Counted from the first letter of the stretch, positions 29,178 through 37,421 are shown. The stretch is 64,000 bases of DNA from Phycicoccus sp. Root101 (GCF_001426245.1 NZ_LMCM01000007.1:62001-126000); one strand, 5' to 3'. A program made the numbers and translations. Notes: a model not told the origin generated them from the letters alone.

Positions 29178-29962
29178 CGGGGAATCTCCTTCACGGTCAC
29201 GGGGATCAGGTGGTGGTGGTCTGCCGGCTCCGCACCGTCGGGGCGAGGCGCCTGGTCCGCACCCGACCCCTCGTAGCGGGTCCGCAGCAGACCCCGGCAG
29301 AAGTGCGCATTGCCGTCGATCGAGATCCGGGTCGACCGTGCCCGGCGCAGTGCCATCGGCACCTCGTCGGGCGAGTACCCGCGACCCTCGTGGTCGACGA
29401 GCACCAGCGCGTCGGGGTCGTCGGGCAGGCCGATGGCCTCCCGCCGGCGCAGCAGCGCCTCGGTCGTGCGACCCGGACCGAGGTGTCGCAGCCGGACCGA
29501 ACCCACCATGCTCTCGGGCAGGGTGGGCTTCGAGCGCAGGAGCTCGGTCAGCACCCGCTCCGCGGCGGCCGTGTGGGCCTTGCGGCGGAAGGTCATCCGG
29601 AGCTCGTCGAGGCTGCTCTCCGCCTCGTGGCCGAAGGTGCCGACGTACCCGGCATCGGCGGCCAGCCCGGCGTTGATGAGGGCCGAGTCGTGGTGGTCGT
29701 CGAGCTCGACGACCACCACGCCGACACCGTCGAGTGCGCTGAGGGCGTCCTTGGCGTCGGAGGCCATGAGGTAGGCGAAGTTCGGCGAGCAGAACGACGT
29801 GGGCAGCCGCAGGTGGACCGTGACGTCGTCGCCGTCGATGTCGACCGAGCGGACGAAACCGAGGTCGGTGACCGGTTCGTCGAGCTCGGGGTCGATGACG
29901 GTGTCGAGGGCGCGGCGGACGTCAGCCCTCGACACCGTCTGCCGGTCGGTGAGGACGGTCAT
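29174..29962 (-). CDS. DUF59/MIP18-type metal-sulfur cluster assembly protein with extra C-terminal domain
   Basis: A 262-residue protein. Residues 10-100 are a DUF59 (MIP18-like) domain: LDTVIDPELDEPVTDLGFV and the conserved Cys in RLPTSFCSPNFAYLM. The remaining 160 residues, with SLDELRMTFRRKAHTAAAER and NAHFCRGLLRTRY, are not recognised. Proteins of this layout accompany amidohydrolase and alcohol dehydrogenase genes in monooxygenase operons, where they are presumed to help metallocentre assembly. It starts three bases after the amidohydrolase stop and is coupled to the dehydrogenase. Confidence 0.8.
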   Translation of the reverse strand: MTVLTDRQTVSRADVRRALDTVIDPELDEPVTDLGFVRSVDIDGDDVTVHLRLPTSFCSPNFAYLMASDAKDALSALDGVGVVVVELDDHHDSALINAGLAADAGYVGTFGHEAESSLDELRMTFRRKAHTAAAERVLTELLRSKPTLPESMVGSVRLRHLGPGRTTEALLRRREAIGLPDDPDALVLVDHEGRGYSPDEVPMALRRARSTRISIDGNAHFCRGLLRTRYEGSGADQAPRPDGAEPADHHHLIPVTVKEIPR

Positions 29963-29965
29963 CGC

Positions 29966-31009
29966 TCAGACCGTCGCCAGGTCGGCCGCGGCCGGGTCGC
30001 GCGGACCGGTCTCGGTGGTGTCGGCCTCCGGGAGGCGCAGCTCCGCGGGCACCTCGATGCCGTACATCTTCGCCGCGTTGAGACCGAGGATCTTCTTCTT
30101 CTGCGCGGTCGTGAGCGGGGCGTACTCCGTCAGGTCCGCAGGGATCTGGAAGTCGACGAACTGCTCCACGAGCCACTTCGGGGTCCAGATCGCGTAGTCG
30201 CTGGAGAAGAAGATCCGGTCCTCGCCGATCCAGTAGAGGAGCTCGCCGAGGATCTGTGCGAAGTAGCGCGGGCGGGTGTGCATGAAGGGCATCGCGACGG
30301 CCAGGCCGCCGTAGACGTTCGGCTCCTGCGTCGCGATCCAGCAGAAGTCCTCCAGGCGGGGGAGGCCGACGTGCTCGACGATGAAGTTGAGGTCAGTGAA
30401 GTCCGTTGCCACGGCGTCGATGTCCGCCACGTCGAAGGCGTCCCGGTCGAGCGGGCGGATCGTGGGGCCCTTGTGCACGTGGATGTTGGTGACACCGAGC
30501 TTGCGGCACTCCTCGAGGTACCGGTAGGCCCAGGGGTCGGTGAGCTTCCAACCCCGGGACTCACCGTGCCACTCGGCCGTGTACAGCTTCACTCCGGTGA
30601 ACTTCATCGCCTCGTGGTCGGCGCGCAGCTGGTCCAGCCCCTGCTCGCCGTTGCGCGGGTCGAAGTTGTGGTTGTACGTGAGCCTGGTCGGGTTGGCGGC
30701 GGCGAGCTCGTACGCCTCCTTCGTCTGACCGAAGCCGGTGTTGTAGAACTCGGTCAGCGCTGCCGGCTGGAAGATCGCGTGGTCGACGTACCCGTCCTCG
30801 AAGAGGTCCTTCATGAGGCGCTGGCCGCCCTGGTAGAGGTAGTCCTCGTAGCTCCACACCTCGGCCTCGGGGGACAGGTTTCGGTGGTAGTCGTAGAAGC
30901 AGTCGATGAACTGCTTGCCGTGCTCGTTGCGCAGGTTCTCCGGACGCGCGTCCCACAGGGCGATGTGCGCGTCGACGATGAAGTAGCTCTCGCCGTCCTT
31001 GGTGTACAT
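29966..31009 (-). CDS. Amidohydrolase (amidohydrolase-2 family)
   Basis: A 347-residue TIM-barrel metal hydrolase/decarboxylase-type protein. Visible metal-site candidates are VDAHIALWD near the N-terminus (the usual second His is replaced by Ala-Leu), NIHVHKGP, FIVEHVGLPR and FFSSDYAIWTP. Homologues are encoded beside mimABCD/prmABCD-type di-iron monooxygenases and are reported or presumed to support formation of active hydroxylase. It is the first gene of the operon, with AAGGAG before ATG 31009. No monooxygenase subunit is encoded in this window. Confidence 0.83.
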   Translation of the reverse strand: MYTKDGESYFIVDAHIALWDARPENLRNEHGKQFIDCFYDYHRNLSPEAEVWSYEDYLYQGGQRLMKDLFEDGYVDHAIFQPAALTEFYNTGFGQTKEAYELAAANPTRLTYNHNFDPRNGEQGLDQLRADHEAMKFTGVKLYTAEWHGESRGWKLTDPWAYRYLEECRKLGVTNIHVHKGPTIRPLDRDAFDVADIDAVATDFTDLNFIVEHVGLPRLEDFCWIATQEPNVYGGLAVAMPFMHTRPRYFAQILGELLYWIGEDRIFFSSDYAIWTPKWLVEQFVDFQIPADLTEYAPLTTAQKKKILGLNAAKMYGIEVPAELRLPEADTTETGPRDPAAADLATV

Positions 31010-31078
31010 GGACTTCTCCTTCCCGCGACCTCGTCGTCGCGGACCGTTCCCCTGACGTCGTCGTCCCGGGTGCTCCCG

Positions 31079-31084
31079 AAGTTA
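31079..31084 (-). promoter_or_regulatory. Candidate -10 of the amidohydrolase operon
   Basis: TAACTT on the minus strand, about 33 bases downstream of the operator pair. It would give a leader of about 62 bases. There is no good -35, consistent with an activator-dependent promoter. Confidence 0.4.
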
Positions 31085-31116
31085 GGCAGGCATCGATCCG
31101 GCCGGGAGGGGGTCGG

Positions 31117-31157
31117 CGTCTCAATGTGAGACGACCCGCTCGTCTCACATTGAGACG
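31117..31157. promoter_or_regulatory. Duplicated palindromic operator for the GAF-Fis activator
   Basis: Two 15-base sites, GTCTCAATGTGAGAC (31118-31132) and GTCTCACATTGAGAC (31142-31156), are each palindromic (GTCTCA/TGAGAC) and are exact inverted copies of one another. The whole forms an 18-base-arm inverted repeat with a 5-base spacer. It lies between the divergent activator gene and amidohydrolase operon. It is the obvious binding site for the activator. Confidence 0.8.
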
Positions 31158-31218
31158 GCGACCCCTCGTCATCCGGGCGTGGCGGAGCTACCGTCGGACC
31201 AGCGAGAGGAGGTCGAGG

Positions 31219-32718
31219 GTGACCGCCGAGGACGACGCGGCCCTGCCGCAGCGCGCGACCGCGCCCCCGGGCGTGGGCGCGGTCGCCGCGCCGTCCAAGC
31301 GCCTGCTCGCGTCGTGGCGCCGCAGCGCGGAGTACGGCGTGTCCCTCGAGGAGGTCGAGCCTGTGTGGGCCGGGTCACCCGTGACCGACTCGCTGTTCAG
31401 CGAGTGCGGTCACGAGGTCCTCACCAACCTGTACCAGACCCTCGCCGACGAGCCGCTCAGCCTGATGCTGACCGACGCCGACGGCCTGGTGCTCAACAGA
31501 TTCTCGGGTGACACCAGCCTGCTGCGGGCGCTCGACAGGGTGCACCTCGCACCGGGGTTCGCCTTCTCGGAGCGGGAGGCCGGCACCAACGGCCTCGGCC
31601 TCGCGCTCGCCGACCGTTCGCCCACCCTGGTCCGCGCCGAGGAGCACTACAGCGCGAGCCTGTGCACCTACACCTGTGCTGCCGTGCCCGTGATCGACCC
31701 CGTCGGCGGCCAGCTCGAGGGCTGCGTCAACATCACGACGTGGTCGCGCTCCTCCGCGGGCCTGCTGCTCGCCCTGGCGGAGTCGGCCGCCAGCACCACC
31801 AGTGCGCTCATGCTCGCCCGGTCGAGCGGGCGCACGCCACGACCCGCGACCCGAGGCGGCGTCTTCCGGGTCCAGCGGGCACGGCTCGAGCCCGCGGCCG
31901 GGACCGTGCGGGCGATGTCGGCGCCGTGGGTGGATGCGCTCGACGCCGCCTGCGCGGCACTGCGCTCCGGCCGGGTCGTGGCCGCCGTGGGCGAGCCCGG
32001 GTCCGGGCGGGCGACGCTGCTGGGTCAGGCCCTGCGCCGGGCCCACCCACGGATCCGCATCCTCAGCGCCGACGTCCCGGCCCCCGAGGACGTCGAGGCC
32101 TGGTTGAGCCTCTGGACCCCAGAGCTCGCCAAGCCCGACACCGCGGTCGTCGTCGAGAACGTCGACCGCCTCCCCGCGTGGGCGGCCCACGAGCTGCGGC
32201 AGCGGGCGGTGGCCGCCCTGCAGCAGAGGTCTCCGGAGGGTGTGCACCCGTTGACGTGGGCGGTGACCGCCGTCGACCTCGACGCCGTTCCGGCGCCACT
32301 CGGCCCCTTGGTCGACACCGTCGTCCCGGTCCTGCCCCTGCGTGAACGCGGCGAGGACCTCCTGCTCCTCGCCAGGTGGGCCGCGCACCAGGCCCGGATG
32401 CGCGAGGTCGACTTCACCGCCGCCGCCGAGCAGGCGCTGCTCGCCCACGACTGGCCCGGCAACGTCGACGAGCTCGTCGCGGTCGTCCACGACGCCGCGA
32501 CGAGGGCGGAGACCATCGACGTCCGCCACCTCCCGCCCGCCTTCTCCGCTCCCGGCGGGCACCGGCTGACGCGGATGGAGACGGTGGAGCGCGACGAGAT
32601 CGTGCGCGTCATGGCCGGTCACCCCGCGTCGGTCGGGGACGCCGCCACCCGGCTCGGCATGAGCCGCGCAACGCTGTACCGCAAGTTGCGCTACTACGGG
32701 GTGACGCGGCCCGGCTGA
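31219..32718 (+). CDS. GAF-Fis type transcriptional activator (AcoR/MimR-like)
   Basis: A 499-residue regulator. The N-terminal GAF sensor region is at about 20-200 (SWRRSAEYGVSLEEV, FAFSEREAGTNGLGLALAD, CTYTCAAVPVIDP). The central AAA-like domain is degenerate (GEPGSGRATL, TAVVVENVDRLP) and lacks the GAFTGA loop that contacts sigma-54. The C-terminal Fis-type HTH is VGDAATRLGMSRATLYRKLR. GTG 31219 with GAGGAGG upstream is preferred over an ATG at 31126, which would overlap the operator. It probably activates the divergent amidohydrolase operon in response to a small organic effector. Confidence 0.85.
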   Translation: MTAEDDAALPQRATAPPGVGAVAAPSKRLLASWRRSAEYGVSLEEVEPVWAGSPVTDSLFSECGHEVLTNLYQTLADEPLSLMLTDADGLVLNRFSGDTSLLRALDRVHLAPGFAFSEREAGTNGLGLALADRSPTLVRAEEHYSASLCTYTCAAVPVIDPVGGQLEGCVNITTWSRSSAGLLLALAESAASTTSALMLARSSGRTPRPATRGGVFRVQRARLEPAAGTVRAMSAPWVDALDAACAALRSGRVVAAVGEPGSGRATLLGQALRRAHPRIRILSADVPAPEDVEAWLSLWTPELAKPDTAVVVENVDRLPAWAAHELRQRAVAALQQRSPEGVHPLTWAVTAVDLDAVPAPLGPLVDTVVPVLPLRERGEDLLLLARWAAHQARMREVDFTAAAEQALLAHDWPGNVDELVAVVHDAATRAETIDVRHLPPAFSAPGGHRLTRMETVERDEIVRVMAGHPASVGDAATRLGMSRATLYRKLRYYGVTRPG

Positions 32719-32759
32719 GGTCCCGACGCCGAGGTCCCGACGCCTGAGGTCCCGACCGG
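32716..32759. repeat. Tandem repeat spanning the activator stop codon
   Basis: Three head-to-tail copies of a 14-15 base unit (T)GAGGTCCCGACGCC at 32716-32730, 32731-32744 and 32745-32759, the last diverging at its end. The first copy contains the TGA stop of the activator gene. Confidence 0.75.
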
Positions 32760-32801
32760 CCCGGGTCGACGCCGCTCGCGAGAGGATGAAGGAGGTGAGG
32801 G

Positions 32802-33641
32802 CTACCGGTCCGTGGAGCGGTCGAGGGCGACGAGTCCGGCCCGCGCAGCGGCGACGCCGAGCTGGAACCGCGTCTGCACGCCGTACTGGTCCATCAGCTG
32901 CGCCATCCGCCGCCGGACGGTGCGCAGGCTGCACCCGAGGTAGCGCGCGATGGACTCGTCCTTCAGGCCCAGCTCGAGCAGGCGGACCAGCTCGGCGTCG
33001 TCGTCGTTGCCCGGCCCGTCGGACGCGATCGGCAGGGCCCGCGCGAACGAGCGGTCGAACAGGGCGGTGAACGCCGCGATGACCATGGGGTCCCGGATGA
33101 GGACGTAGTCGGCCGCGGGGTTGGCCCACTCCGCGACCGCGACCAGCGCCTGGTCGTCGAAGATGGCGAACTCGCTGGGCGGCACGAGGCTGACCCGTTG
33201 CTCCTCCCCGGCATCGGCCCACGACCGCACCCACGCCCGACCGGCCTCGCTGTCGAGGATGTCCATCGGGTAGATGGTCTGCTGGCGGAAGGCACCGCTG
33301 CTGATGAGGGACTGGGTGTTGCGGATGTTGTCGGCGTCGGTGCCCGAACCGATGTCGATGCTCAGGGCGCAGTTGCGGGCGATGGTCGTGGTGGCGTCGA
33401 TGAGGTGGCGCAGCAGTGGCGGCGCCAGGTGCGCGGGGAGCGCCTCGAGGACCACCTGCCCCCGGGCCGCCGAGGTCGCGGGGTGGGCGGCGAGCTCGAA
33501 CAACGCGTAGCGCACCTCGGCCAGCTCGGCCCGACGCACCTCGAGGTTGCGCTCCCCGCGTTCGAGGATGCGGTGCATGCGCTCGAGCGGGCCCGCGAAC
33601 AGGGCTTCGAGCTCGTGCGCGGGTACGTCCTTGCTGGTCAC
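32802..33641 (-). CDS. LuxR-type HTH transcriptional regulator (paralogue of 22307 gene)
   Basis: A 279-residue regulator. The N-terminal helical region (PLERMHRILERGERNLEVRR), a central domain ending ADYVLIRDPMVIAAFTALFD, and a C-terminal LuxR-like HTH (LELGLKDESIARYLGCSLRT, VRRRMAQLMDQYGVQTRFQ) match the regulator at 22307-23305 over the last 60 residues. GTG 33641 has GGAGGGG just upstream; a longer ATG start is possible but lacks that site. Convergent with the GAF-Fis activator gene. Targets unknown. Confidence 0.8.
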   Translation of the reverse strand: MTSKDVPAHELEALFAGPLERMHRILERGERNLEVRRAELAEVRYALFELAAHPATSAARGQVVLEALPAHLAPPLLRHLIDATTTIARNCALSIDIGSGTDADNIRNTQSLISSGAFRQQTIYPMDILDSEAGRAWVRSWADAGEEQRVSLVPPSEFAIFDDQALVAVAEWANPAADYVLIRDPMVIAAFTALFDRSFARALPIASDGPGNDDDAELVRLLELGLKDESIARYLGCSLRTVRRRMAQLMDQYGVQTRFQLGVAAARAGLVALDRSTDR

Positions 33642-34010
33642 AGGCCCCTCCCCCGACATTTCGTCATCATCTGGCCATTGACACCATAGTGCCACCTGCC
33701 CGCCGGTACGGCAGGGCACAATGAGTCCGCCAGCTCGTCGAATCGGCAGGGGACGACCAGACGGGCGGTACGCAGGGCCGGTCTCCGGACCAGTCCGCAG
33801 GGGGCGACGCCGGGGGGTGGGATCCGATGGATCCCACCCCCCGGCTTCACAGCGTGGGGCTTCGCTGGGGGCCCCTCCGCCGGTCCACCGATGCGTCACG
33901 ACCGGGCAGCACGCACCCGTCACGACCACGGGGCACCCAACCCCACGGCCCCGTATGGCGTCGACGAGGGTGAGGGGGCACGCGCCCGGACCGCACGACA
34001 GGGGAGACCG
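33642..34010. other. 369-base intergenic region between divergent regulator and lipoprotein genes
   Basis: No convincing gene. It contains a strong 35-base inverted repeat (33810-33844, listed separately) and a TTGACA-like stretch at 33679-33684 without a matching -10. One GTATGSCG motif lies at 33953. The ribosome site AGGGGAG lies directly before ATG 34011. Confidence 0.6.
33810..33844. repeat. Perfect 16-base-arm inverted repeat
   Basis: CCGGGGGGTGGGATCC (33810-33825), loop GAT, then its exact complement (33829-33844). It is terminator-like, but both flanking genes point away from it, so it may end a short untranslated RNA, attenuate the plus-strand leader or bind a regulator. Confidence 0.65.
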
Positions 34011-34562
34011 ATGACCAGCCAGCGCACGACCACCGCCCTGACCGCCACCGCGGGACTGCTCGTCGTGGGGGCGCTCGCTGCCTGCGGCAGCCCGGGTGGG
34101 GCGTCCGGCTCGTCGGCCACCTCGAACCCCTCGTCCACCACCTCGAGCCCCTCGTCCACCAGCTCGACCGCTGGACCGAGCCCCACGACGGTCACCGTCA
34201 CCGTCACCGCCGGCTCCCCCACTCGCACCCCGCACATCGACCCGTCGCCCACCACGCCGCCGGCAGCCAAGGACGCCCCCGCCATCCCTCGATCGGCGCA
34301 GGACTACGGCACGGCGTTCGTTAAGGCCTGGGTCGACGACGACCGCACCCGGGCCGACCAGCTCGGGACCCCGGCGTCGGTCAAGGCGGCCTTCGCCAGC
34401 CGGGTCGACACCATGCCGAGGTTCGTCCGCTGCGAGGGGGCGGCCGGCTCGAGCTACTGCACCTGGCAGGGCGACGAGTACACGATGCAGGTTCGACTCC
34501 GCAACGACCTTGCGTCCCTGGGGCAGCCGCACGCGGTCACCGAGGTGGTCTTCCAGCACTGA
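34011..34562 (+). CDS. Small secreted lipoprotein of unknown function
   Basis: A 183-residue predicted lipoprotein: signal peptide ending GALAAC (Cys25), then a long Ser/Thr/Pro-rich linker to about residue 95. A compact domain follows (SAQDYGTAFVKAWVDDDRTR, ADQLGTPASVKAAF, CEGAAGSSYCTWQGDEYTMQ) with two Cys that could form a disulfide. The family is not recognised; similar domains occur in actinobacterial exported proteins of unknown role. ATG 34011 has AGGGGAG upstream. Confidence 0.75.
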   Translation: MTSQRTTTALTATAGLLVVGALAACGSPGGASGSSATSNPSSTTSSPSSTSSTAGPSPTTVTVTVTAGSPTRTPHIDPSPTTPPAAKDAPAIPRSAQDYGTAFVKAWVDDDRTRADQLGTPASVKAAFASRVDTMPRFVRCEGAAGSSYCTWQGDEYTMQVRLRNDLASLGQPHAVTEVVFQH

Positions 34563-34591
34563 GGGCGTGGGCGCCGTGCGCCCACGCCCTC
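34561..34591. terminator. Perfect hairpin between convergent genes
   Basis: GAGGGCGTGGGCGC (34561-34574), loop CGT, exact complement (34578-34591). It overlaps the lipoprotein stop and lies before the DUF3151 stop, so it can act in both directions. Confidence 0.75.
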
Positions 34592-34623
34592 GATGACCCG
34601 CCCACTGCGGGCAGGTCGGTGAC

Positions 34624-35028
34624 CTAGAGGCCGAGCTCGCGCGCCCCGGTGGTCGAGGAGTCGCGCAGGAACTCGGTGCACCGGTGCTGCTCGTCGGTCT
34701 CGCCGATCGCTCCTGCGGCCTTGGCCAGCGCGGCGAGCGCACGCAGGAACCCGCGGTTGGGCTCGTGCTCCCACGGCACCGGGCCCTGGCCGCGCCAACC
34801 GTTCTTGCGCAACGAGTCCAGGGCCCGGTGGTAGCCGGTGCGGGCGTAGGCGTAACCCTCGACGGTGCGGCCATCGGCGAGGGCGTCCTCGGCGAGCGTC
34901 GCCCAGGCGAGCGACGACGTGGGGTGCGCCGCGGCCACCTGGTCGGCAGCCACGCCGTCGTCCAGCAGGCGTGCTGCGGGGTCGACGGGCAGCCGGGTCT
35001 CGGGGATGCCGAGCAGGTTGTCGCTCAT
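34624..35028 (-). CDS. DUF3151 family protein
   Basis: A 134-residue all-helical protein: TSSLAWATLAEDALADGRTV, EGYAYARTGYHRALDSLRKN, GWRGQGPVPWEHEPNRGFLR. The GWRG.GPVPW and Asn-Arg-Gly-Phe block is characteristic of DUF3151, which in actinobacteria is regularly encoded directly downstream of fbaA, as here (4-base overlap ATGA). Function unknown. Confidence 0.85.
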   Translation of the reverse strand: MSDNLLGIPETRLPVDPAARLLDDGVAADQVAAAHPTSSLAWATLAEDALADGRTVEGYAYARTGYHRALDSLRKNGWRGQGPVPWEHEPNRGFLRALAALAKAAGAIGETDEQHRCTEFLRDSSTTGARELGL

Positions 35029-36050
35029 GCGTGGGTGCCGGCCGATCGCAGGTGCTGGCAGGCCTCGACGACCCGGGCAGCCATCCCGGCCTCGGCCTCC
35101 TTGCCCCAGGCACGCGGGTCGTACTGCTTCTTGTTGCCGACCTCGCCGTCGATCTTGAGGACACCCTCGTAGTTGGTCAGCATGTAGCCGGCCACGGGAC
35201 GGGTGAAGGCGTACTGCGTGTCGGTGTCGATGTTCATCTTCACGACGCCGTAGTCGACCGCGGCCGCGATCTCCTCGGCGGTCGAGCCGGACCCACCGTG
35301 GAAGACGAGGTGGAACGGCTTCTCGTCGGCGGTGCCGAACTCCCGGTGCACGGCGTCCTGCGCAGCCTTGAGCACCTCGGGCTTGAGCTTGACGTTGCCC
35401 GGCTTGTAGACGCCGTGGACGTTGCCGAAGGTCAGGGCCGTCATGAAGTAGCCGTTCTCACCGGTGCCGAGGGCCTTGGCCGTGGCGATGGCGTCCTCCG
35501 GCGTGGAGTACAGCTTGTCGTTGATCTCGTTGGCGACCCCGTCCTCCTCGCCACCGACGACGCCGACCTCGATCTCGAGGATGACGTGGGCGGACTTGCA
35601 GGCGTCGAGCAGCTCACGTGCGATCGAGAGGTTCTCGTCGAGCGGCACGGCCGAGCCGTCCCACATGTGCGACTGGAACCACGGGGTGCCGCCGGCCTTG
35701 ACCCGCTCGGCCGAGGCGGCCAGCAGCGGGCGCACGAACCCGTCGAGCTTGTCCTTGGGGCAGTGGTCGGTGTGGAGCGCGATGTTGACGTCGTAGTTCT
35801 TCGCGACCTCGTGCGCGTACGCGGCCAGCGCCAGCGAGCCGGCGACCATGTCCTTGACCGTCGGGCCGGAGAGGTACTCCGCGCCACCGGTCGAGACCTG
35901 GACGATGCCGTCGCTGCCGGCCTCGGCGAACCCGCGGATCGCGGCGTTGAGCGTCTGCGAGGACGACACGTTGATGGCGGGGTACGCGAAGGAGCCTGCC
36001 TTCGCGCGGTCCAGCATGTCGGCATACACCTCGGGGGTGGCGATGGGCAT
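35025..36050 (-). CDS. fbaA: Class II fructose-bisphosphate aldolase
   Basis: A 341-residue zinc-dependent aldolase of glycolysis and gluconeogenesis, cleaving fructose-1,6-bisphosphate to DHAP and glyceraldehyde-3-phosphate. Signatures are FAYPAINVSSSQTLNAAIRG, NIALHTDHCPKDKLDGFVRP (zinc ligand and catalytic Asp), ILEIEVGVVGGEEDGV, and FHGGSGSTAEEIAAAVDYGV for phosphate binding. ATG 36050 has AGGAGA upstream. Translationally coupled to DUF3151. Confidence 0.96.
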   Translation of the reverse strand: MPIATPEVYADMLDRAKAGSFAYPAINVSSSQTLNAAIRGFAEAGSDGIVQVSTGGAEYLSGPTVKDMVAGSLALAAYAHEVAKNYDVNIALHTDHCPKDKLDGFVRPLLAASAERVKAGGTPWFQSHMWDGSAVPLDENLSIARELLDACKSAHVILEIEVGVVGGEEDGVANEINDKLYSTPEDAIATAKALGTGENGYFMTALTFGNVHGVYKPGNVKLKPEVLKAAQDAVHREFGTADEKPFHLVFHGGSGSTAEEIAAAVDYGVVKMNIDTDTQYAFTRPVAGYMLTNYEGVLKIDGEVGNKKQYDPRAWGKEAEAGMAARVVEACQHLRSAGTHA

Positions 36051-36152
36051 GGTCTCTCCTTCGTTGGCACGGCGACGGGCACGGCGAGGGCAGCAAGGCC
36101 TTGCGTCGCCACCGATCCTTCCACGTCGGTCGCCGCCGGCGACACCCGTGTC

Positions 36153-37421
36153 TCAGCCGGGCGCGGCGTCCAGGGCCTCGAGGCGGGCCGTGAGCAGCGC
36201 CCGCTCCGCGTCGTTCGCGCAGCGCGAGATCGCGAGCGCGTATGCCGCGTGGGCGCCTTCGTCGTCGCCGGCGCGGCTGAGCAGCTCGGCGCGCACGGCG
36301 GGGAGCCGGTGGCTGTGCGGGAGCTGGTCGTCGAGACCGTCCAGCTGGGCGAGCCCGGCCCGGGGACCGTCGGACTCGGCCACGGCGACCGCCCGCGCGA
36401 GCTGGGCGCTGGGGGTCGGCGCGAGGGCGAGCAGCGTGTCGTAGTGGGCGACGACCCGGTCCCAGCGGGTGGAGCGGGCATCTGGGGCCGTCGCGTGCTC
36501 GGCCGCGATCCGAGCCTGCACGGCATACCCGGCGGTCTGGACGGTGACCGGTCCGGTGAGGACGGCCGAGTCGAGGAGCGCCAGCGCCTCGTGGACCTCG
36601 TCGCGGTGCCACCGGCTGCGGTCCTGGTCGGGCAGCAGCACGATCGCCCCGGTGGCGTCGACGCGCGCGTCCCGTCGCGAGTGCTGGAGCAGCATGAGGG
36701 CGAGCAGCGCGGTGAGCACCGGTTCACCGGGGCGCAGGCCGAGCACCACGCGCACGAGGCGGATGGCCTCGCCGGCGAGTTCGGTGCGGACCGCGTCCGG
36801 GCCGCTTCCCGGGGCGTACCCGGCGGTGAACGCGAGGTACGCGGTCTGGGCCAGGACGTCGAGGCGCTCGGGCAGCTCGGCGGCCGAGGGCACGGAGAAG
36901 GGGATGCCGGCGGCGACGATCTTCTTCTTGGCCCGCGTGATCCGGGCCGCCATCGTCGGTTCCGGCACGAGGAAGAGCCGCGCCACGTCGGGCGTCCCGA
37001 CACCGAGCACGAGCCGCAGGGTCAGGGCGCTGGCGGCGGCGGGGTCGAGGGCGGGGTGGCTGCACATGAGGACCAGCCGCAGCAGGTCGTCCTCGACGAG
37101 GTCACCCGGGTCTGCCCTCACCACCCCTCCCTCCTCGGACGCCACCACGAGCAGCGGCACCTTGCGCTGGGCCATCGCCTCGCCGCGGAGGCGGTCCAGG
37201 ATCCGGCGCCGTGCCGTCGTGTGCAGCCAGCCGACCGGGTTGTCGGGCACCCCGTCCTGCGGCCAGCGCCGTGCGGCGGCCTCCACGGCGTCGCCGAGCG
37301 CGTCCTCGACGAGGTCGAGGCGACGGAACCGCGCGAGGAGCAGGGACACCAGGCGCCCCCACTCCTCGCGCACGACCCGGGCGAGCAGGTCGGCCGGGTC
37401 GTGCGGAGGGAGGGACGTCAC
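36153..37421 (-). CDS. ECF42-type RNA polymerase sigma factor with long C-terminal extension
   Basis: A 422-residue sigma factor, far longer than typical ECF factors. Region 2 lies in residues 8-85 (LVEDALGDAVEAAARRWPQD, WLHTTARRRILDRLR). Region 4 follows (LRLVLGVGTPDVARLFLVPE, TMAARITRAKKKI). The C-terminal half is TPR-like and contains VLLPDQDRSRWH, the DQDRS-type motif of ECF42 extensions. The start GTG 37421 overlaps the stop of the first DGPF gene. ECF42 factors have no classical anti-sigma; the extension and linked DGPF proteins are thought to matter for control. Confidence 0.87.
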   Translation of the reverse strand: MTSLPPHDPADLLARVVREEWGRLVSLLLARFRRLDLVEDALGDAVEAAARRWPQDGVPDNPVGWLHTTARRRILDRLRGEAMAQRKVPLLVVASEEGGVVRADPGDLVEDDLLRLVLMCSHPALDPAAASALTLRLVLGVGTPDVARLFLVPEPTMAARITRAKKKIVAAGIPFSVPSAAELPERLDVLAQTAYLAFTAGYAPGSGPDAVRTELAGEAIRLVRVVLGLRPGEPVLTALLALMLLQHSRRDARVDATGAIVLLPDQDRSRWHRDEVHEALALLDSAVLTGPVTVQTAGYAVQARIAAEHATAPDARSTRWDRVVAHYDTLLALAPTPSAQLARAVAVAESDGPRAGLAQLDGLDDQLPHSHRLPAVRAELLSRAGDDEGAHAAYALAISRCANDAERALLTARLEALDAAPG

